DNA of 64,000 nucleotides from Campylobacter helveticus. Lineage in GTDB: Bacteria; Campylobacterota; Campylobacteria; Campylobacterales; Campylobacteraceae. The notes under the pieces are model-generated. The model saw only the letters and a list, made by a program, of their open reading frames with translations, searched no databases and was not told where the DNA came from. Made by a program: the position numbers and the translations under genes. Every line of letters starts with the position of its first letter. Within the stretch, counting starts at the first letter, position 1. This document shows, in pieces, positions 49,217-57,302 of the stretch. The stretch is from contig NZ_CP020478.1 in assembly GCF_002080395.1 (NCBI RefSeq), positions 694,886-758,885 of the forward strand. The letters are read 5' to 3'.

Positions 49217-49239
49217 GCATCACTTCCTTGTTAAGGTTT
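49217..49239 (+). other. 23S RNase III processing stem, right arm
   Basis: GCATCACTTCCTTGTTAAGG, continuing TTT, is complementary to 45828-45850. It begins seven bases after the mature 23S end. The outer arm at 49260-49287 follows. Confidence 0.75.
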
Positions 49240-49467
49240 AAAGCCTTAAAGGGTAAAGAGTTTTATTAAAACTTGCTCTTAACATTGTTTTTTAAGTGTT
49301 TATCGCTTTGAAATGATTCTTGTTTGAAATTCTAAATTGAGTTTTTGCTTGGGTAAAGAATAAGGATTAAAATTGTAGAAGCTTTATTGTAATCTAAGCT
49401 AGGCAAAGACAGAAAAAATGAAGTCAAAGCTAAATGAAACTTGAGGCTTATAAACATTTAAATAACA

Positions 49468-49587
49468 ATGTCCGTGATTATACAGATGTGGAAACGCCTT
49501 GCTCCATCCCGAACCAAGAAGCTAAGCACATCGTGGGTGATGATACTACGCCTTACTGGCAGGGGGAAAGTAGCTCATTGCGGACTT
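49468..49587 (+). rRNA. rrf: 5S ribosomal RNA
   Basis: About 120 bases from ATGTCCGTGATTATACAGAT to CATTGCGGACTTG, with the terminal stem GTCCG/CGGAC and the typical internal CCATCCCGAACCAAGAAGC. It lies ~260 bases after 23S in the same transcript. The open frame across it is not a gene. Ends are approximate by a few bases. Confidence 0.93.
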
Positions 49588-50224
49588 GTTGTTTAAAACT
49601 TACCGCGAATATTATGCTCTCTTTTTTTGAAAGGGATATGTCTTTACAAGCGCCAAAACACCGCTTAAACAACAACCTTTTTAACCAACTCAAAAATAAA
49701 ACGCCGATATTTTAGATAAATTTATCTTAAATTATCCTTTATAAAATTTTTTAACATATTTTTTAAACTCCCATTTTAAAAGCATTTCAAGCACTTATTA
49801 GGGTGTTATCGCTTGGCTTTTCAAAAAAAGGGGGGGGGGGGGGTGTTAAAATCCGCCGATAAATTATAAGAATTTGCCCCAGCTATTTTTATCCAAATTC
49901 ATTTTTTCATTTTACACCACTTTTAAATTTCTTAGCAAACTTGCCCTTTTGCAAGTCTTGCAAGGGTTTCACTTCTTATTTTCAAAGTTTTTAAACTGCC
50001 TTTCGTGTGGCGGAGGGGTGAGCAAACGAAGCGGGGCGAATTTGTAAAATGATTTCTCTTTCGTGTGTCGCGCGGAGGGTAAAATCACGAAGGGTAAATT
50101 CGCAAATGGCGTTAATCGCGTGTGCCGCTGAAGCTTGATTAAATACAAAGTTCAGTTTTGTGTGTAGGCAAAACGCAGATGAGAAAGCGAACTGCAAAGC
50201 ATAAAGTATCACCACAGCCTTACG
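49588..50224. other. gene-poor spacer with a 14-G homopolymer
   Basis: No supported gene. It holds A/T-rich sequence with the palindrome AGATAAATTTATCT near 49713-49726, a tract of 14 G (49830-49843) preceded by seven A, and an odd G-rich part (50000-50160) with repeated CTTTCGTGTG words. A 74-codon open frame at 49991-50215 on the minus strand has no coding character. Confidence 0.6.
49830..49843 (+). repeat. G14 homopolymer tract
   Basis: Fourteen consecutive G after AAAAAAA. Long G tracts slip during replication in Campylobacter and switch genes on and off, but no gene reads through this one. Confidence 0.9.
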
Positions 50225-50411
50225 GACAAATTCAAAGCCTTAGCGAGTTCTTGCTTGTTTTTAAACCCAGCTTCCACAAAAAGCTTTTTAAAATTTTCTT
50301 TATCCATTTTTCACCCCTTTTTTTTAGTGAAGTAATGATAGCAAAATTACCTAATAAGTAAATAATAATAAAAGATTTTAAATTATGAAAGTTATTTAAA
50401 GTGTAATTTTA
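50225..50411. repeat. 187-base direct repeat, copy 1, with 5' stub of the repressor gene
   Basis: Identical in the blocks compared to 50925-51111 (offset 700). On the minus strand it contains the first 27 codons of the phage repressor (ATG at 50307) and its upstream control region. Translation then runs into foreign sequence and stops (SVRLW, stop), so this copy is a dead stub. Confidence 0.85.
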
Positions 50412-50422
50412 TTTTAAATAAG

Positions 50423-50428
50423 TATAAT
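50423..50428 (+). promoter_or_regulatory. -10 box reading rightward from repeat copy 1
   Basis: TATAAT in AAGTATAATTATAC, just outside the repeat. It would transcribe the gene-free stretch 50435-50640, which ends at the hairpin of 50606-50638. Confidence 0.35.
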
Positions 50429-50605
50429 TATACTATTAATTTACTTATTTTGTAAATTAATAAGGTGTCAGCAAGAGGTGCTTTAAGCTAACGCAAACTT
50501 TTTTAAATGAAAGGGCTTTTATGAAGTCAAAGAAGTTTAAAGGGTTTGTTTTATCGTTTAAAATGAAGCTCTTTAAAATCAAGCTTCAAATTAAACTTTA
50601 CAAAT

Positions 50606-50638
50606 AAACTCAGCCCCTATTATACAAGGGGCGAGTTT
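50606..50638. terminator. bidirectional terminator
   Basis: AAACTC-A-GCCCC (50606-50617) pairs with GGGGC-GAGTTT (50628-50638) around TATTATACAA, with only one bulged A. T-rich sequence lies on both sides. It follows the repressor stop codon on the minus strand and would also end rightward transcription from 50423. Confidence 0.65.
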
Positions 50639-50659
50639 AATCCTCGCTTAATTTTTATT

Positions 50660-51007
50660 TCACTCCTCCAAAGCCCTCTTTAACGCCCTTTTCAAGTCCT
50701 CATAATTCTCAAGCTCCTCACGCATTTTAGCATTTTCAAGCCTTAGTCTTTCAAGCTCACTTTTTTCATCCCCAGCATTATCCTCCGCCACTTCTTTTAA
50801 GCTCTCAAAGCCCTTTTTTAAAGCCTCATCGTATTTTTTCGCCTTTATCGCCCATTCTAGCACGACCTTAAGATAAGGCGGAAATTTCACATCACCGCAG
50901 CCCCATTGCGTTACGCAAGAATACGACAAATTCAAAGCCTTAGCGAGTTCTTGCTTGTTTTTAAACCCAGCTTCCACAAAAAGCTTTTTAAAATTTTCTT
51001 TATCCAT
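50660..51007 (-). CDS. phage repressor-like helix-turn-helix protein
   Basis: 115 residues. The N-terminal half is a small DNA-binding fold (NFKKLFVEAGFKNKQELAKA then LNLSYSCVTQWGCGDVKFPP), as in CI/XRE-type regulators. The C-terminal half is an acidic coiled coil (LERLRLENAKMREELENYED) probably for dimerisation. It is last in the leftward run but divergent from the candidate RNA at 51132, and its 5' end has been duplicated at 50225-50307. Confidence 0.7.
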   Translation of the reverse strand: MDKENFKKLFVEAGFKNKQELAKALNLSYSCVTQWGCGDVKFPPYLKVVLEWAIKAKKYDEALKKGFESLKEVAEDNAGDEKSELERLRLENAKMREELENYEDLKRALKRALEE

Positions 51008-51111
51008 TTTTCACCCCTTTTTTTTAGTGAAGTAATGATAGCAAAATTACCTAATAAGTAAATAATAATAAAAGATTTTAAATTATGAAAGTTATTTAAA
51101 GTGTAATTTTA
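50925..51111. repeat. 187-base direct repeat, copy 2
   Basis: Contains the 5' part and control region of the intact repressor gene at 50660-51007. Same sequence as 50225-50411. Confidence 0.85.
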
Positions 51112-51119
51112 GTTATTGT

Positions 51120-51125
51120 TATAAT
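51120..51125 (+). promoter_or_regulatory. -10 box of a candidate rightward RNA
   Basis: TATAAT in TTATTGTTATAATCCC, right outside the 187-base repeat. It points away from the repressor gene. Confidence 0.45.
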
Positions 51126-51131
51126 CCCTTG

Positions 51132-51245
51132 TTTAAGCTGCTAGTTCTCGGTGGAGAAAGGTGGCTAAAATGCAGAGATGGATTAAGTTTATTCAGCTTT
51201 AATTGAAACATTAAGGCTCATTAAAGAGTTATTAAAGCTCTTTAA
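51132..51245 (+). ncRNA. candidate small RNA divergent from the repressor
   Basis: After the -10 box at 51120, the ~110 bases contain GCTAGTTCTCGGTGGAGAAAGG-like pairing sequence (written here in part: GTTCTCGGTGGAGAA) and end at the hairpin TTAAAGAG (51221-51228) with CTCTTTAA (51238-51245), followed by ACCATTTTTG. No good open frame is present. A short transcript opposite a phage repressor could be a regulator, but only promoter and terminator support it. Confidence 0.35.
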
Positions 51246-51316
51246 ACCATTTTTGAAATTATAGAGTAGTCTTACTTAGCTCATTCTTAAACAATTTTAC
51301 CGCCGAGTCTGTAAGA

Positions 51317-51571
51317 CTACTCGGCTTCGCTTAATTCCTTAATTTTATTCATATTTATAACGCACCTTTGATAATGATAAAACAACATAGAATAAGCATT
51401 CAATATTTCAATTTCACTATTTACATAAGGCTTCGGTAAAGGCTTGATTTCCAAGAGTTCCTTAGGTATTTGCACCTTGACGAGCTCCACCTCTTTCACT
51501 ACTTGCGTTTTGCTCGTTCCACAACCTATAAACCATAGTATTAAAAAGCTTAGTAAGATTATTCTCACCCT
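51317..51571 (-). CDS. Rz1-like outer-membrane spanin lipoprotein
   Basis: About 85 residues from MKRVRIILLSFLILWFIGCG at 51571: charged start, hydrophobic core and lipobox FIGC. The mature part is small, with PKELLEIKPLPKPYVNSEIE, proline-containing as in Rz1 proteins. The start region is embedded in a different frame of the i-spanin gene, the classical nested Rz/Rz1 layout. An open start at 51646 would add residues before the signal. Spanins fuse the two membranes in the last step of phage lysis. Confidence 0.65.
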   Translation of the reverse strand, partial: RVRIILLSFLILWFIGCGTSKTQVVKEVELVKVQIPKELLEIKPLPKPYVNSEIEILNAYSMLFYHYQRCVINMNKIKELSEAE

Positions 51572-51881
51572 TTTCATACTCTTTATAAATATAGCGATTA
51601 ACATATTCCACCCTTTCTTTAACCAGCTCTTTAGCCTCATTTGCACCTTTCACCGCTTCCATTTGTTTCCTATGCTCTAGCTTCATCGTTTCAATGCTTA
51701 GATAAAGCTTATTGTTCGCCTCTAAGCTTATGTTTAAATCACTTTCTGCCTTATCAAGTTTTGCATTTTGTGCGTCAAGTCTTAACCAAAGTCCTAAGAT
51801 TATTGCCCCCGCTAAAGCCAAAGCAATATAAAAAGCCGTATTCCCTTTTAAAAAATTAAGTCCCGCATTAAGCCAAAACAT
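51462..51881 (-). CDS. Rz-like inner-membrane spanin
   Basis: 139 residues: one N-terminal membrane anchor (AFYIALALAGAIILGLWLRL, about 17-36) and then a long periplasmic coiled coil (LDKAESDLNISLEANNKLYL; GANEAKELVKERVEYVNRYI). This is the architecture of phage i-spanins. It overlaps the o-spanin gene in another frame and the DUF1353 gene by 14 bases. Confidence 0.7.
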   Translation of the reverse strand: MFWLNAGLNFLKGNTAFYIALALAGAIILGLWLRLDAQNAKLDKAESDLNISLEANNKLYLSIETMKLEHRKQMEAVKGANEAKELVKERVEYVNRYIYKEYEKGENNLTKLFNTMVYRLWNEQNASSERGGARQGANT

Positions 51882-52275
51882 CGCTAATTCTCTCTTTACA
51901 CCATAAAAAAGTGCATTTTAAAGCGTGAAAACTAAGGCAAGAAGCATAAAAAAGCCAAGTTTTAAAGGCGTTACACTTTAATTCTTTCATCATCACCCTT
52001 AAAGCTTCATCGGCGATTTTATAATTTTGAAAATTAAAAGAATTTTTACATAAAAAGTCGTGCGTTAAAGCCGCACTAAAATACTCACTCTTAAAAGGGG
52101 GAAAAAAGCACCAAAAAAGGCGTGGAATACTTGCGCCGTCAGTTTTAAATCCCTTTTGTATGGTAAAGTTTAAGGTCGTGTTCTTAAGCCTTAAATCCTC
52201 GATTTTAAAGTCCTCGACCAGCTCAAACCTATCTTTTTCATAAGGCTTTACGATAACCCTTTTAAACGCATTCAT
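51868..52275 (-). CDS. DUF1353-type phage protein
   Basis: 135 residues. FTIQKGFKTDGASIPRLFWC carries the family core 'G..TDGASIP..', and AALTHDFLC the conserved histidine-aspartate. Such proteins occur in phage lysis and tail regions and are of unknown function. Overlaps the neighbouring gene by four bases. Confidence 0.7.
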   Translation of the reverse strand: MNAFKRVIVKPYEKDRFELVEDFKIEDLRLKNTTLNFTIQKGFKTDGASIPRLFWCFFPPFKSEYFSAALTHDFLCKNSFNFQNYKIADEALRVMMKELKCNAFKTWLFYASCLSFHALKCTFLWCKERISDVLA

Positions 52276-52676
52276 TTTTCCCTTTCCTTAATCATTTGAT
52301 TAACCCTTTCGCTTCTTGTGTGCGTTAAGTTTTCAAATTGCTTATTAAGTGCGGTTAAATCATTGTCTATTTTATCCAGCTTCCGATTTGCATTCGCACA
52401 ATGCACCTCTATAAACTTCATCATTGAGCTATTATTGTCCTTTAAAGCCTTAGTCTGCTCTTTTGTAATTAAATTACTTTCATTTATAAGGCTTTTAGTT
52501 TCTTTAATGTTTTTAGTCTGCTCGTCAAGTTTAGCCAAATTTTGTCCTTGTTGCGTTTTAAACAAGTGCCAAGCTACATAACCAAGCGCCAAAACAACTA
52601 AGCCTAAAATAGCGCTCCCACTAAGGCTTCCTAAAATTTGCCCTTTTTCTATTGCTTCTAACGCTACATTATTCAT
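52272..52676 (-). CDS. phage membrane protein with coiled coil, holin-like candidate
   Basis: 134 residues: one membrane segment (GSLSGSAILGLVVLALGYVA, about 16-36) followed by a long polar coiled coil (LAKLDEQTKNIKETKSLINE). Placed among lysis genes it may be a holin or a spanin accessory, but a single segment with a long tail is not diagnostic. Confidence 0.6.
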   Translation of the reverse strand: MNNVALEAIEKGQILGSLSGSAILGLVVLALGYVAWHLFKTQQGQNLAKLDEQTKNIKETKSLINESNLITKEQTKALKDNNSSMMKFIEVHCANANRKLDKIDNDLTALNKQFENLTHTRSERVNQMIKEREK

Positions 52677-52687
52677 CTATTAGCTCC

Positions 52688-53146
52688 TTATTCTAGTTCA
52701 TCTTTTACAACTAATTCGACCATTTCTAAATTTACGCCTCGCATTAAGTGATAAAACTCTTTACACGCATCACGACTTCCACCTATGCTTTCATCACTTG
52801 CCTTAGTTCTGCCAAGTAGTATACACCCTTGCGTATCTTTGTCCGTATTGCCCCAGTGAATTAATATGTGTCTTTCATAAGGCACTAAATCATTATAAAC
52901 ATTTAGCATTTCATCGCTTTCATACCCAGTTATTTTTCTTAAAGTCGCCTCAAATCTACTTCCCGGGTGTCTTTTTAGCTTATAAACGCCCTCGGGTATC
53001 CTTAAATCTTTTCCACTTTCAAGCCCCGCTGTATCCTCTTGCAAACAAAAGCATTCAAAAATTAAGTCCCCACCCTCATCAAAACATTTAAACTTACCTA
53101 TAACGCAAGTCTTACCTTGATACCGATTAATAATTTCTATTTTCAT
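52688..53146 (-). CDS. DUF5675-type phage protein
   Basis: 152 residues. The family pattern is present: CLQEDTAGLESGKDLRIPEG, then YKLKRHPGSRFEATLRKITG, then ILIHWGNTDKDTQGCILLGR with His, Asn and Cys in the order seen in L,D-transpeptidase-like folds. In phages it lies beside holins and may act on the cell wall. Enzyme activity not proven. Confidence 0.7.
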   Translation of the reverse strand: MKIEIINRYQGKTCVIGKFKCFDEGGDLIFECFCLQEDTAGLESGKDLRIPEGVYKLKRHPGSRFEATLRKITGYESDEMLNVYNDLVPYERHILIHWGNTDKDTQGCILLGRTKASDESIGGSRDACKEFYHLMRGVNLEMVELVVKDELE

Positions 53147-53186
53147 TTTTTATCCTTTTTAATTTAATTTTAAGTCCGCCCCAAAG

Positions 53187-53375
53187 TTAAAGCAAACTAT
53201 GGATTTTCTCGCTATTTTCCCTTAAAGTCTCTAGCATTTCACCAAGCTCACCGTCAAACATATCCATTAATTCACCCTCACGCATTAAGCTTTCTACAAT
53301 TTCCATATTTTCGGCGTTTAATTCGTAAATTTCGCTGATTATTCCTCTTGCTTTAACGATTTTATTTTTCATCAT
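53187..53375 (-). CDS. small acidic phage protein
   Basis: 62 residues from the ATG at 53375 (MMKNKIVKARGIISEIYELN), with GAGGGCG upstream. Helical, acidic, with MFDGELGEMLETLRENSEKI near the end. A GTG at 53384 is also open. No family recognised. Confidence 0.5.
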   Translation of the reverse strand: MMKNKIVKARGIISEIYELNAENMEIVESLMREGELMDMFDGELGEMLETLRENSEKIHSLL

Positions 53376-53380
53376 CGCCC

Positions 53381-53482
53381 TCACTTTCGCCCCTTAAAAA
53401 AATACTCTAAAAAAAGATAAACCACTGCAAAAGTAAAGCTGTAAGAAAACACGATAAGCCCAAATGCATAAACATCATTCAT
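53381..53482 (-). CDS. 33-residue single-span membrane peptide
   Basis: MNDVYAFGLIVFSYSFTFAV and VYLFLEYFFKGRK, ATG at 53482 and TGA at 53381. One membrane helix with a basic end. It fills the gap between the tail gene and the small acidic gene. Similar miniature membrane proteins are common in phage lysis cassettes. Confidence 0.4.
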   Translation of the reverse strand: MNDVYAFGLIVFSYSFTFAVVYLFLEYFFKGRK

Positions 53483-53483
53483 T

Positions 53484-54101
53484 TTAAGTCCATTGTATGC
53501 TTTCAAGCTCGTTTAAGTTTCTTGCTTTTTCGACTTTATCTTTTAAGGCTCTTGCTTTCATCGTGTTTAAATTAACACTTTCCGCCATTTTTGCGCCTAA
53601 AGCGATTAAATCTTGTAAAGTAAAATCCACCGCCTCATTATCCTTACTTATCCATTTAAAGCTTTGTGGAACTTGCTTAGTTATGCTAAAAAGTGAAGTC
53701 GTAGATGTTAAAAGGTTTCTATCCTTTTCCGCACTTTGAAACACCTTGCCTTTATACTCCACTCCACTTTCTATTGCCTCATCTCGTTTTTTGTCAATAT
53801 CCGCTTTTTTATCCGCTTTTGCAAATAATAAAACTTCATCATTTGAAACCTTGCCACTTGTAGAAAATAGCCTAAAATAATCATTTAATAAAACTTCATT
53901 TTTACCCTTTAAAATGTTATAAACCGCCCTATAACCCTCTTTGTATTCATCACTTGTGAAAGTATTGTCCTCAATTTCATTTTGATTTAAAACCTTATTG
54001 CTTATCACTATAAGGCTATTAAGCTCTTTAATATGAAACCTAATGATTTCCTCGTTTAAAGTGTAATAAACGACCCCATTTTTAGCACTAACATAATTCA
54101 T
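53484..54101 (-). CDS. phage tail-fibre associated protein with DUF4376 domain
   Basis: 205 residues. The C-terminal ~100 residues match the DUF4376 layout: DKKRDEAIESGVEYKGKVFQ, then SKDNEAVDFTLQDLIALGAK, ending LNELESIQW. DUF4376 is found at the ends of tail-fibre or tail-assembly proteins in phages. It follows the fibre gene by nine bases. Confidence 0.75.
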   Translation of the reverse strand: MNYVSAKNGVVYYTLNEEIIRFHIKELNSLIVISNKVLNQNEIEDNTFTSDEYKEGYRAVYNILKGKNEVLLNDYFRLFSTSGKVSNDEVLLFAKADKKADIDKKRDEAIESGVEYKGKVFQSAEKDRNLLTSTTSLFSITKQVPQSFKWISKDNEAVDFTLQDLIALGAKMAESVNLNTMKARALKDKVEKARNLNELESIQWT

Positions 54102-54110
54102 TTTGTCCCC

Positions 54111-54809
54111 TTAATTTGTGATTTCATAGCATATTCCCTGATTTGTAAGGGTATTTTTTGCAATATTAACACTTATAGTTAAGGCTGTATTTGCTTTTTC
54201 TTGTAAAAGCATAGTTCCCCCTTGATTAATGCTTATTTCAACATTTCCGCTTTTATTGTTAAGCATATTGCCATAACCCGAGCTTGCTATATTCATAAGC
54301 TTATTATTGCTCCCCTCAAAAACGCAATTATAAAAGGATATGTAACCAATATTAGAATAAAAGGTGTATTGATAATCGGCATTTTTGTTATTGATAATCT
54401 TACAACTATCAATCGAAAGCATTTTATAGCTTATCATTAAGTTTTCACCAGTGATTTCTAAGGCTAGATTTTTAAAAATAACTTGATTAACAACACAACC
54501 TTTAGAAAATGTTATTTTGTGCCTATAAGTATCCTCAGCCCCGTCTCCCGTAAAAACGCACAAAAAAGGAAAATTAAAAAATCCGCCCTCAAAAGTTAAG
54601 TCTTTTTTAATCCTAACCCTCACTTCATTAGAATTATAAGCGCCCACTTTTCTACTAAAAAACTTTAAAAACTCGGTTAAGTTCCTAAAATCATCATCGA
54701 CCCCATCGCCAATAATGTATTCTTTATTTGCTTGTAGCTGGGAAACTGCTACATTTTTAAGCGTGTTATCATAGGGCGAGGACGGAGGGGCGGCGAGGGG
54801 CTTTTCCAC
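54111..54809 (-). pseudogene. tail-fibre protein, 5' end lost
   Basis: A 232-residue frame with beta-rich sequence (VRVRIKKDLTFEGGFFNFPF; LNNKSGNVEISINQGGTMLL) like the distal shaft of a tail fibre. The reading frame opens at a GTG inside VEKPLAAPPSSPYDNTL, with no ribosome site. That sequence looks like the middle of a longer protein, so the head-proximal part has been deleted at the junction with the opposite-strand gene at 54848. Confidence 0.6.
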
Positions 54810-54847
54810 GCGGGGTGAAAGTAGATAAAAATTAAAAAAGGATAAAA

Positions 54848-55045
54848 ATGGGCTTAACAGGTAGAAGTAAAAAAAGAAGGAAAAGGTATTTTAACGAGGC
54901 GATGGCGAATTTTAATGCTATCAATGAAAAATACGCTCTAGGTATGAAACCACAAAGTTACGAATATATCGCTTGGGCAATTGCCGATGCAAAAACGGAG
55001 GCAAAAAAGGGGGTGTTTGGGGGAGGGGGGTTAATATTTTTTTAA
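54848..55045 (+). CDS. small basic phage protein, probably truncated
   Basis: 65 residues, ATG with AAAAAAGGATAAAA upstream. MGLTGRSKKRRKRYFNEAMA starts a basic helical protein; FNAINEKYALGMKPQSYEYI follows. The last ten residues (GVFGGGGLIFF) come from a G-rich junction and probably do not belong to the original protein. It reads opposite to the tail genes and marks the right end of the remnant. Confidence 0.5.
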   Translation: MGLTGRSKKRRKRYFNEAMANFNAINEKYALGMKPQSYEYIAWAIADAKTEAKKGVFGGGGLIFF

Positions 55046-55056
55046 TTATTGCGAAA

Positions 55057-55998
55057 TTAAGCTCCGTATAGTGCCACACAAACGCCCTCCCTCAAACCTT
55101 CATCAATAATAATAAGTTCCTCTTTATCAAAAAGGGCAAAAAGCAAAAGTGCACCACCAATTAAGTAATTTTTACGCATTTTACCCACCCAAAACTCAGC
55201 TTCATCCTCTCTCATATACCAAAGTCTAAGAGCAAATTTTAAAAAATCCCAAGTAAAAATTCGCATTCCATTAACTTTTTTGGCATCATAATTTTTATAA
55301 GCCAAACCAAGCTTAAAAGCTCCCAAAGTAGTTGGAACGCCGGAATTTAAAACGACGCGTTTTATCCTTTGCGCTTTTAAAGCCCTTTTTATATCTTTAA
55401 CTTCCTCAAATGCTTTAAAGGCAAGAGACCTTAATTTTTCATCTTTTATTAGGGTTTGGATTTGCAGTTTTTTATCTTTTGTTTTAAAATGTGGCAGGGT
55501 TTTTAAACATTTACCTTTTTTTTGATATTTAAATTTTTCATAAAAACTAATAATACCAAAGTCAAAACTTAGAAAATTCTTCCTAAAAGAAAGCTCACAA
55601 CTTGCACCACCCAAATCGCAAAATCCAAATTCCTTATGCAAATTTAAAGCCAAAAGTCCGCTTTTCATACCTAAAACACTAAGCTTTGCCTCAGTTTGTG
55701 GCGAAATCAAAATAAATCTTATGTCAAATTCTTCCTCTAGTTCATTGAAAATTAAATTTGTATTACTTGCTTTCCTAAAAGCAGCAGTGGCTACGGCTTT
55801 TGCTTGACTTAAATCGTGCTTTTTGCCAAGTTCTTTTAAAGCATTTTTAAGTCTTTCTATCGCCTCTTTTCCTATCATTCCACTTTGTGTTAAATTTCTT
55901 GCTGCACCTATGACAAATTCATACTCTTCTAATTTTTCTAAATTTTCACTCATCTTTACAGCTCTTAAAGTATTCGAGCCTAAATCAATCCCTAACAT
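55057..55998 (-). CDS. Ppx/GppA family phosphatase
   Basis: 313 residues from the ATG at 55998 (MLGIDLGSNTLRAVKM), with AAGGAAAA upstream. ASKHA-fold motifs: GIDLGSNTLR (phosphate 1), ATAAFRKASN, GFCDLGGASCELSF (phosphate 2) and LNSGVPTTLGAFKLG. The family hydrolyses polyphosphate or pppGpp. The C-terminal HD domain of long Ppx/GppA enzymes is absent, as in other short epsilonproteobacterial members. It runs toward the prophage remnant. Confidence 0.85.
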   Translation of the reverse strand: MLGIDLGSNTLRAVKMSENLEKLEEYEFVIGAARNLTQSGMIGKEAIERLKNALKELGKKHDLSQAKAVATAAFRKASNTNLIFNELEEEFDIRFILISPQTEAKLSVLGMKSGLLALNLHKEFGFCDLGGASCELSFRKNFLSFDFGIISFYEKFKYQKKGKCLKTLPHFKTKDKKLQIQTLIKDEKLRSLAFKAFEEVKDIKRALKAQRIKRVVLNSGVPTTLGAFKLGLAYKNYDAKKVNGMRIFTWDFLKFALRLWYMREDEAEFWVGKMRKNYLIGGALLLFALFDKEELIIIDEGLREGVCVALYGA

Positions 55999-56141
55999 CA
56001 ATTTTCCTTAACAAAATTTCTAAGTTATGATAAACAAAAATTTTTAATGAATTATGGTTTAAATTATCAAACATCATTTTATCTTAAATAAAACTTTCGA
56101 GTGTTTTGAAAATTCAAAAAGTGTAATTTAGAAAGCATACC

Positions 56142-56160
56142 CCCACCTTGAAAAGGTGGG
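56142..56160. terminator. hairpin after the chemoreceptor gene
   Basis: CCCACCTT and AAGGTGGG form a perfect 8-base-pair stem with a GAA loop, 8 bases beyond the chemoreceptor stop codon on the minus strand. The downstream minus-strand sequence has only a weak T-run. Confidence 0.6.
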
Positions 56161-56167
56161 TAAGATA

Positions 56168-57289
56168 TTATTCTTGCGGTTGCTGGTAAGTGTTTTGATG
56201 CGATTCTGCTATCATAGACTTGAAAACATCAAACAATTTTAACGAGGCAAGTTCAGCAGTTTTACATTTTTCAGCGATTTTATGCTGTGTTGCCTTGCTT
56301 GTCGTTTCCTCTGTGCTAGCGATATGGATAGCCGAGTTCATATTTTCATGCACAGCTTGATGTGGCTCGTTAAGGCTTAGGAAGCTTTTGTTATGTCCAA
56401 ATCTTTCTTTCCCTGTGCTAGCGACCCATTTTCCAAGACGACAGCTAAAGTGGTCGGCAAGAGCTTTATTTGACTTGGCAAAAATTTCTTTATAGCCGTT
56501 AAGCTTAAAGGCTATATGGTCAAGTTTAGCAAGAGACACAAAAGCTTCAGACGCTATACCTACGGCGTTAGCGTTGGTTGATTGTGCTTCATTAACAAGA
56601 TTACCAAATTTATCAGAGAAATTCATAATGTGCGTATTTGAATCCATAGAAATTTTTTCCACTTGCTCACTTTGAGAATACATCTCATTAGCATTTTGTT
56701 TAAGTAGGTTAATATTCATCTCTACTTCAGCCGTAGCTTTTTGAGTTTTTTCAGCAAGCTTTCTTACTTCATCAGCCACAACGGCAAAGCCGCGTCCGTG
56801 TTCCCCTGCTCTAGCTGCTTCTATGGCGGCATTTAGAGCCAAAAGATTTGTCTGGTCTGAAACATCTTTGATGAGATTAATGACATTAGAAATTTCATCA
56901 ACGCTTCTATGGAGCGTCCCAGCCGTATCTCTTGACTTATTTGCAGACTCTATAATATCACTCAGCGAAGCATTAATAGAATGCGTAATGCTATTAAGCT
57001 CGTCCATAGCACCAAGTGAAGTTTGAGAATAAGTAGAAATAATCTCGGCTTTATTAACATTTTCAAGCATATCATTTTGAACTATGGTGATATTATCCAA
57101 AACACCCTTGAGTAAAATTTCCAAAAGGTCTGTTTTTAAAGTGGATTCCGAATCGGCTTTTTCCAAACTAGAAATTTTATTTTTAAGTTCCAAATTTTCA
57201 ACCTGCAAATTTGAAATTTGGTTAAGTAATTTTTGATTTTCATCTTTTAAAGATTGTAAATCGGCTGTATTGGCTTTTGAACTAAACAT
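56168..57289 (-). CDS. cytoplasmic chemoreceptor with CZB domain (Cj0448-like)
   Basis: 373 residues from the ATG at 57289 ([12 protein letters not shown]), with AAGGGG upstream. No membrane segment. An N-terminal coiled coil is followed by the chemoreceptor signalling hairpin: [20 protein letters not shown] and [20 protein letters not shown], the near-invariant tip. Then comes a CZB zinc-binding domain with His-Cys-His-His pattern ([30 protein letters not shown]). It would signal to CheA from the cytoplasm, possibly in response to zinc or oxidants. Gene order tlp-ydcH-rpmB matches C. jejuni. Confidence 0.88.
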   Translation of the reverse strand: MFSSKANTADLQSLKDENQKLLNQISNLQVENLELKNKISSLEKADSESTLKTDLLEILLKGVLDNITIVQNDMLENVNKAEIISTYSQTSLGAMDELNSITHSINASLSDIIESANKSRDTAGTLHRSVDEISNVINLIKDVSDQTNLLALNAAIEAARAGEHGRGFAVVADEVRKLAEKTQKATAEVEMNINLLKQNANEMYSQSEQVEKISMDSNTHIMNFSDKFGNLVNEAQSTNANAVGIASEAFVSLAKLDHIAFKLNGYKEIFAKSNKALADHFSCRLGKWVASTGKERFGHNKSFLSLNEPHQAVHENMNSAIHIASTEETTSKATQHKIAEKCKTAELASLKLFDVFKSMIAESHQNTYQQPQE

Positions 57290-57302
57290 AATTTTTTTCC
57301 CC

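Larger units (their letters stand above)
50225..55045. mobile_element. prophage remnant (repressor, lysis and tail-fibre module)
   Basis: The block holds a repressor-like gene, a nested spanin pair, small membrane proteins, a DUF1353 and a DUF5675 protein, a DUF4376 tail protein and a cut tail-fibre gene, all on the minus strand and closely packed. Head, replication and integrase genes are absent. Left end is marked by the 187-base repeat; the right end by a truncated 65-codon gene on the other strand and G-rich junction sequence at 55015-55040. Not a complete phage. Confidence 0.7.

Noticed and set aside
49434-49715. 93-codon frame covering the 5S gene
   Set aside because: It reads through the 5S rRNA itself; chance frame.
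49991-50215. 74-codon minus-strand frame after the G14 tract
   Set aside because: Cys/Ala/Phe-rich translation in local GC-rich repeats, no start signal; looks like a chance frame.
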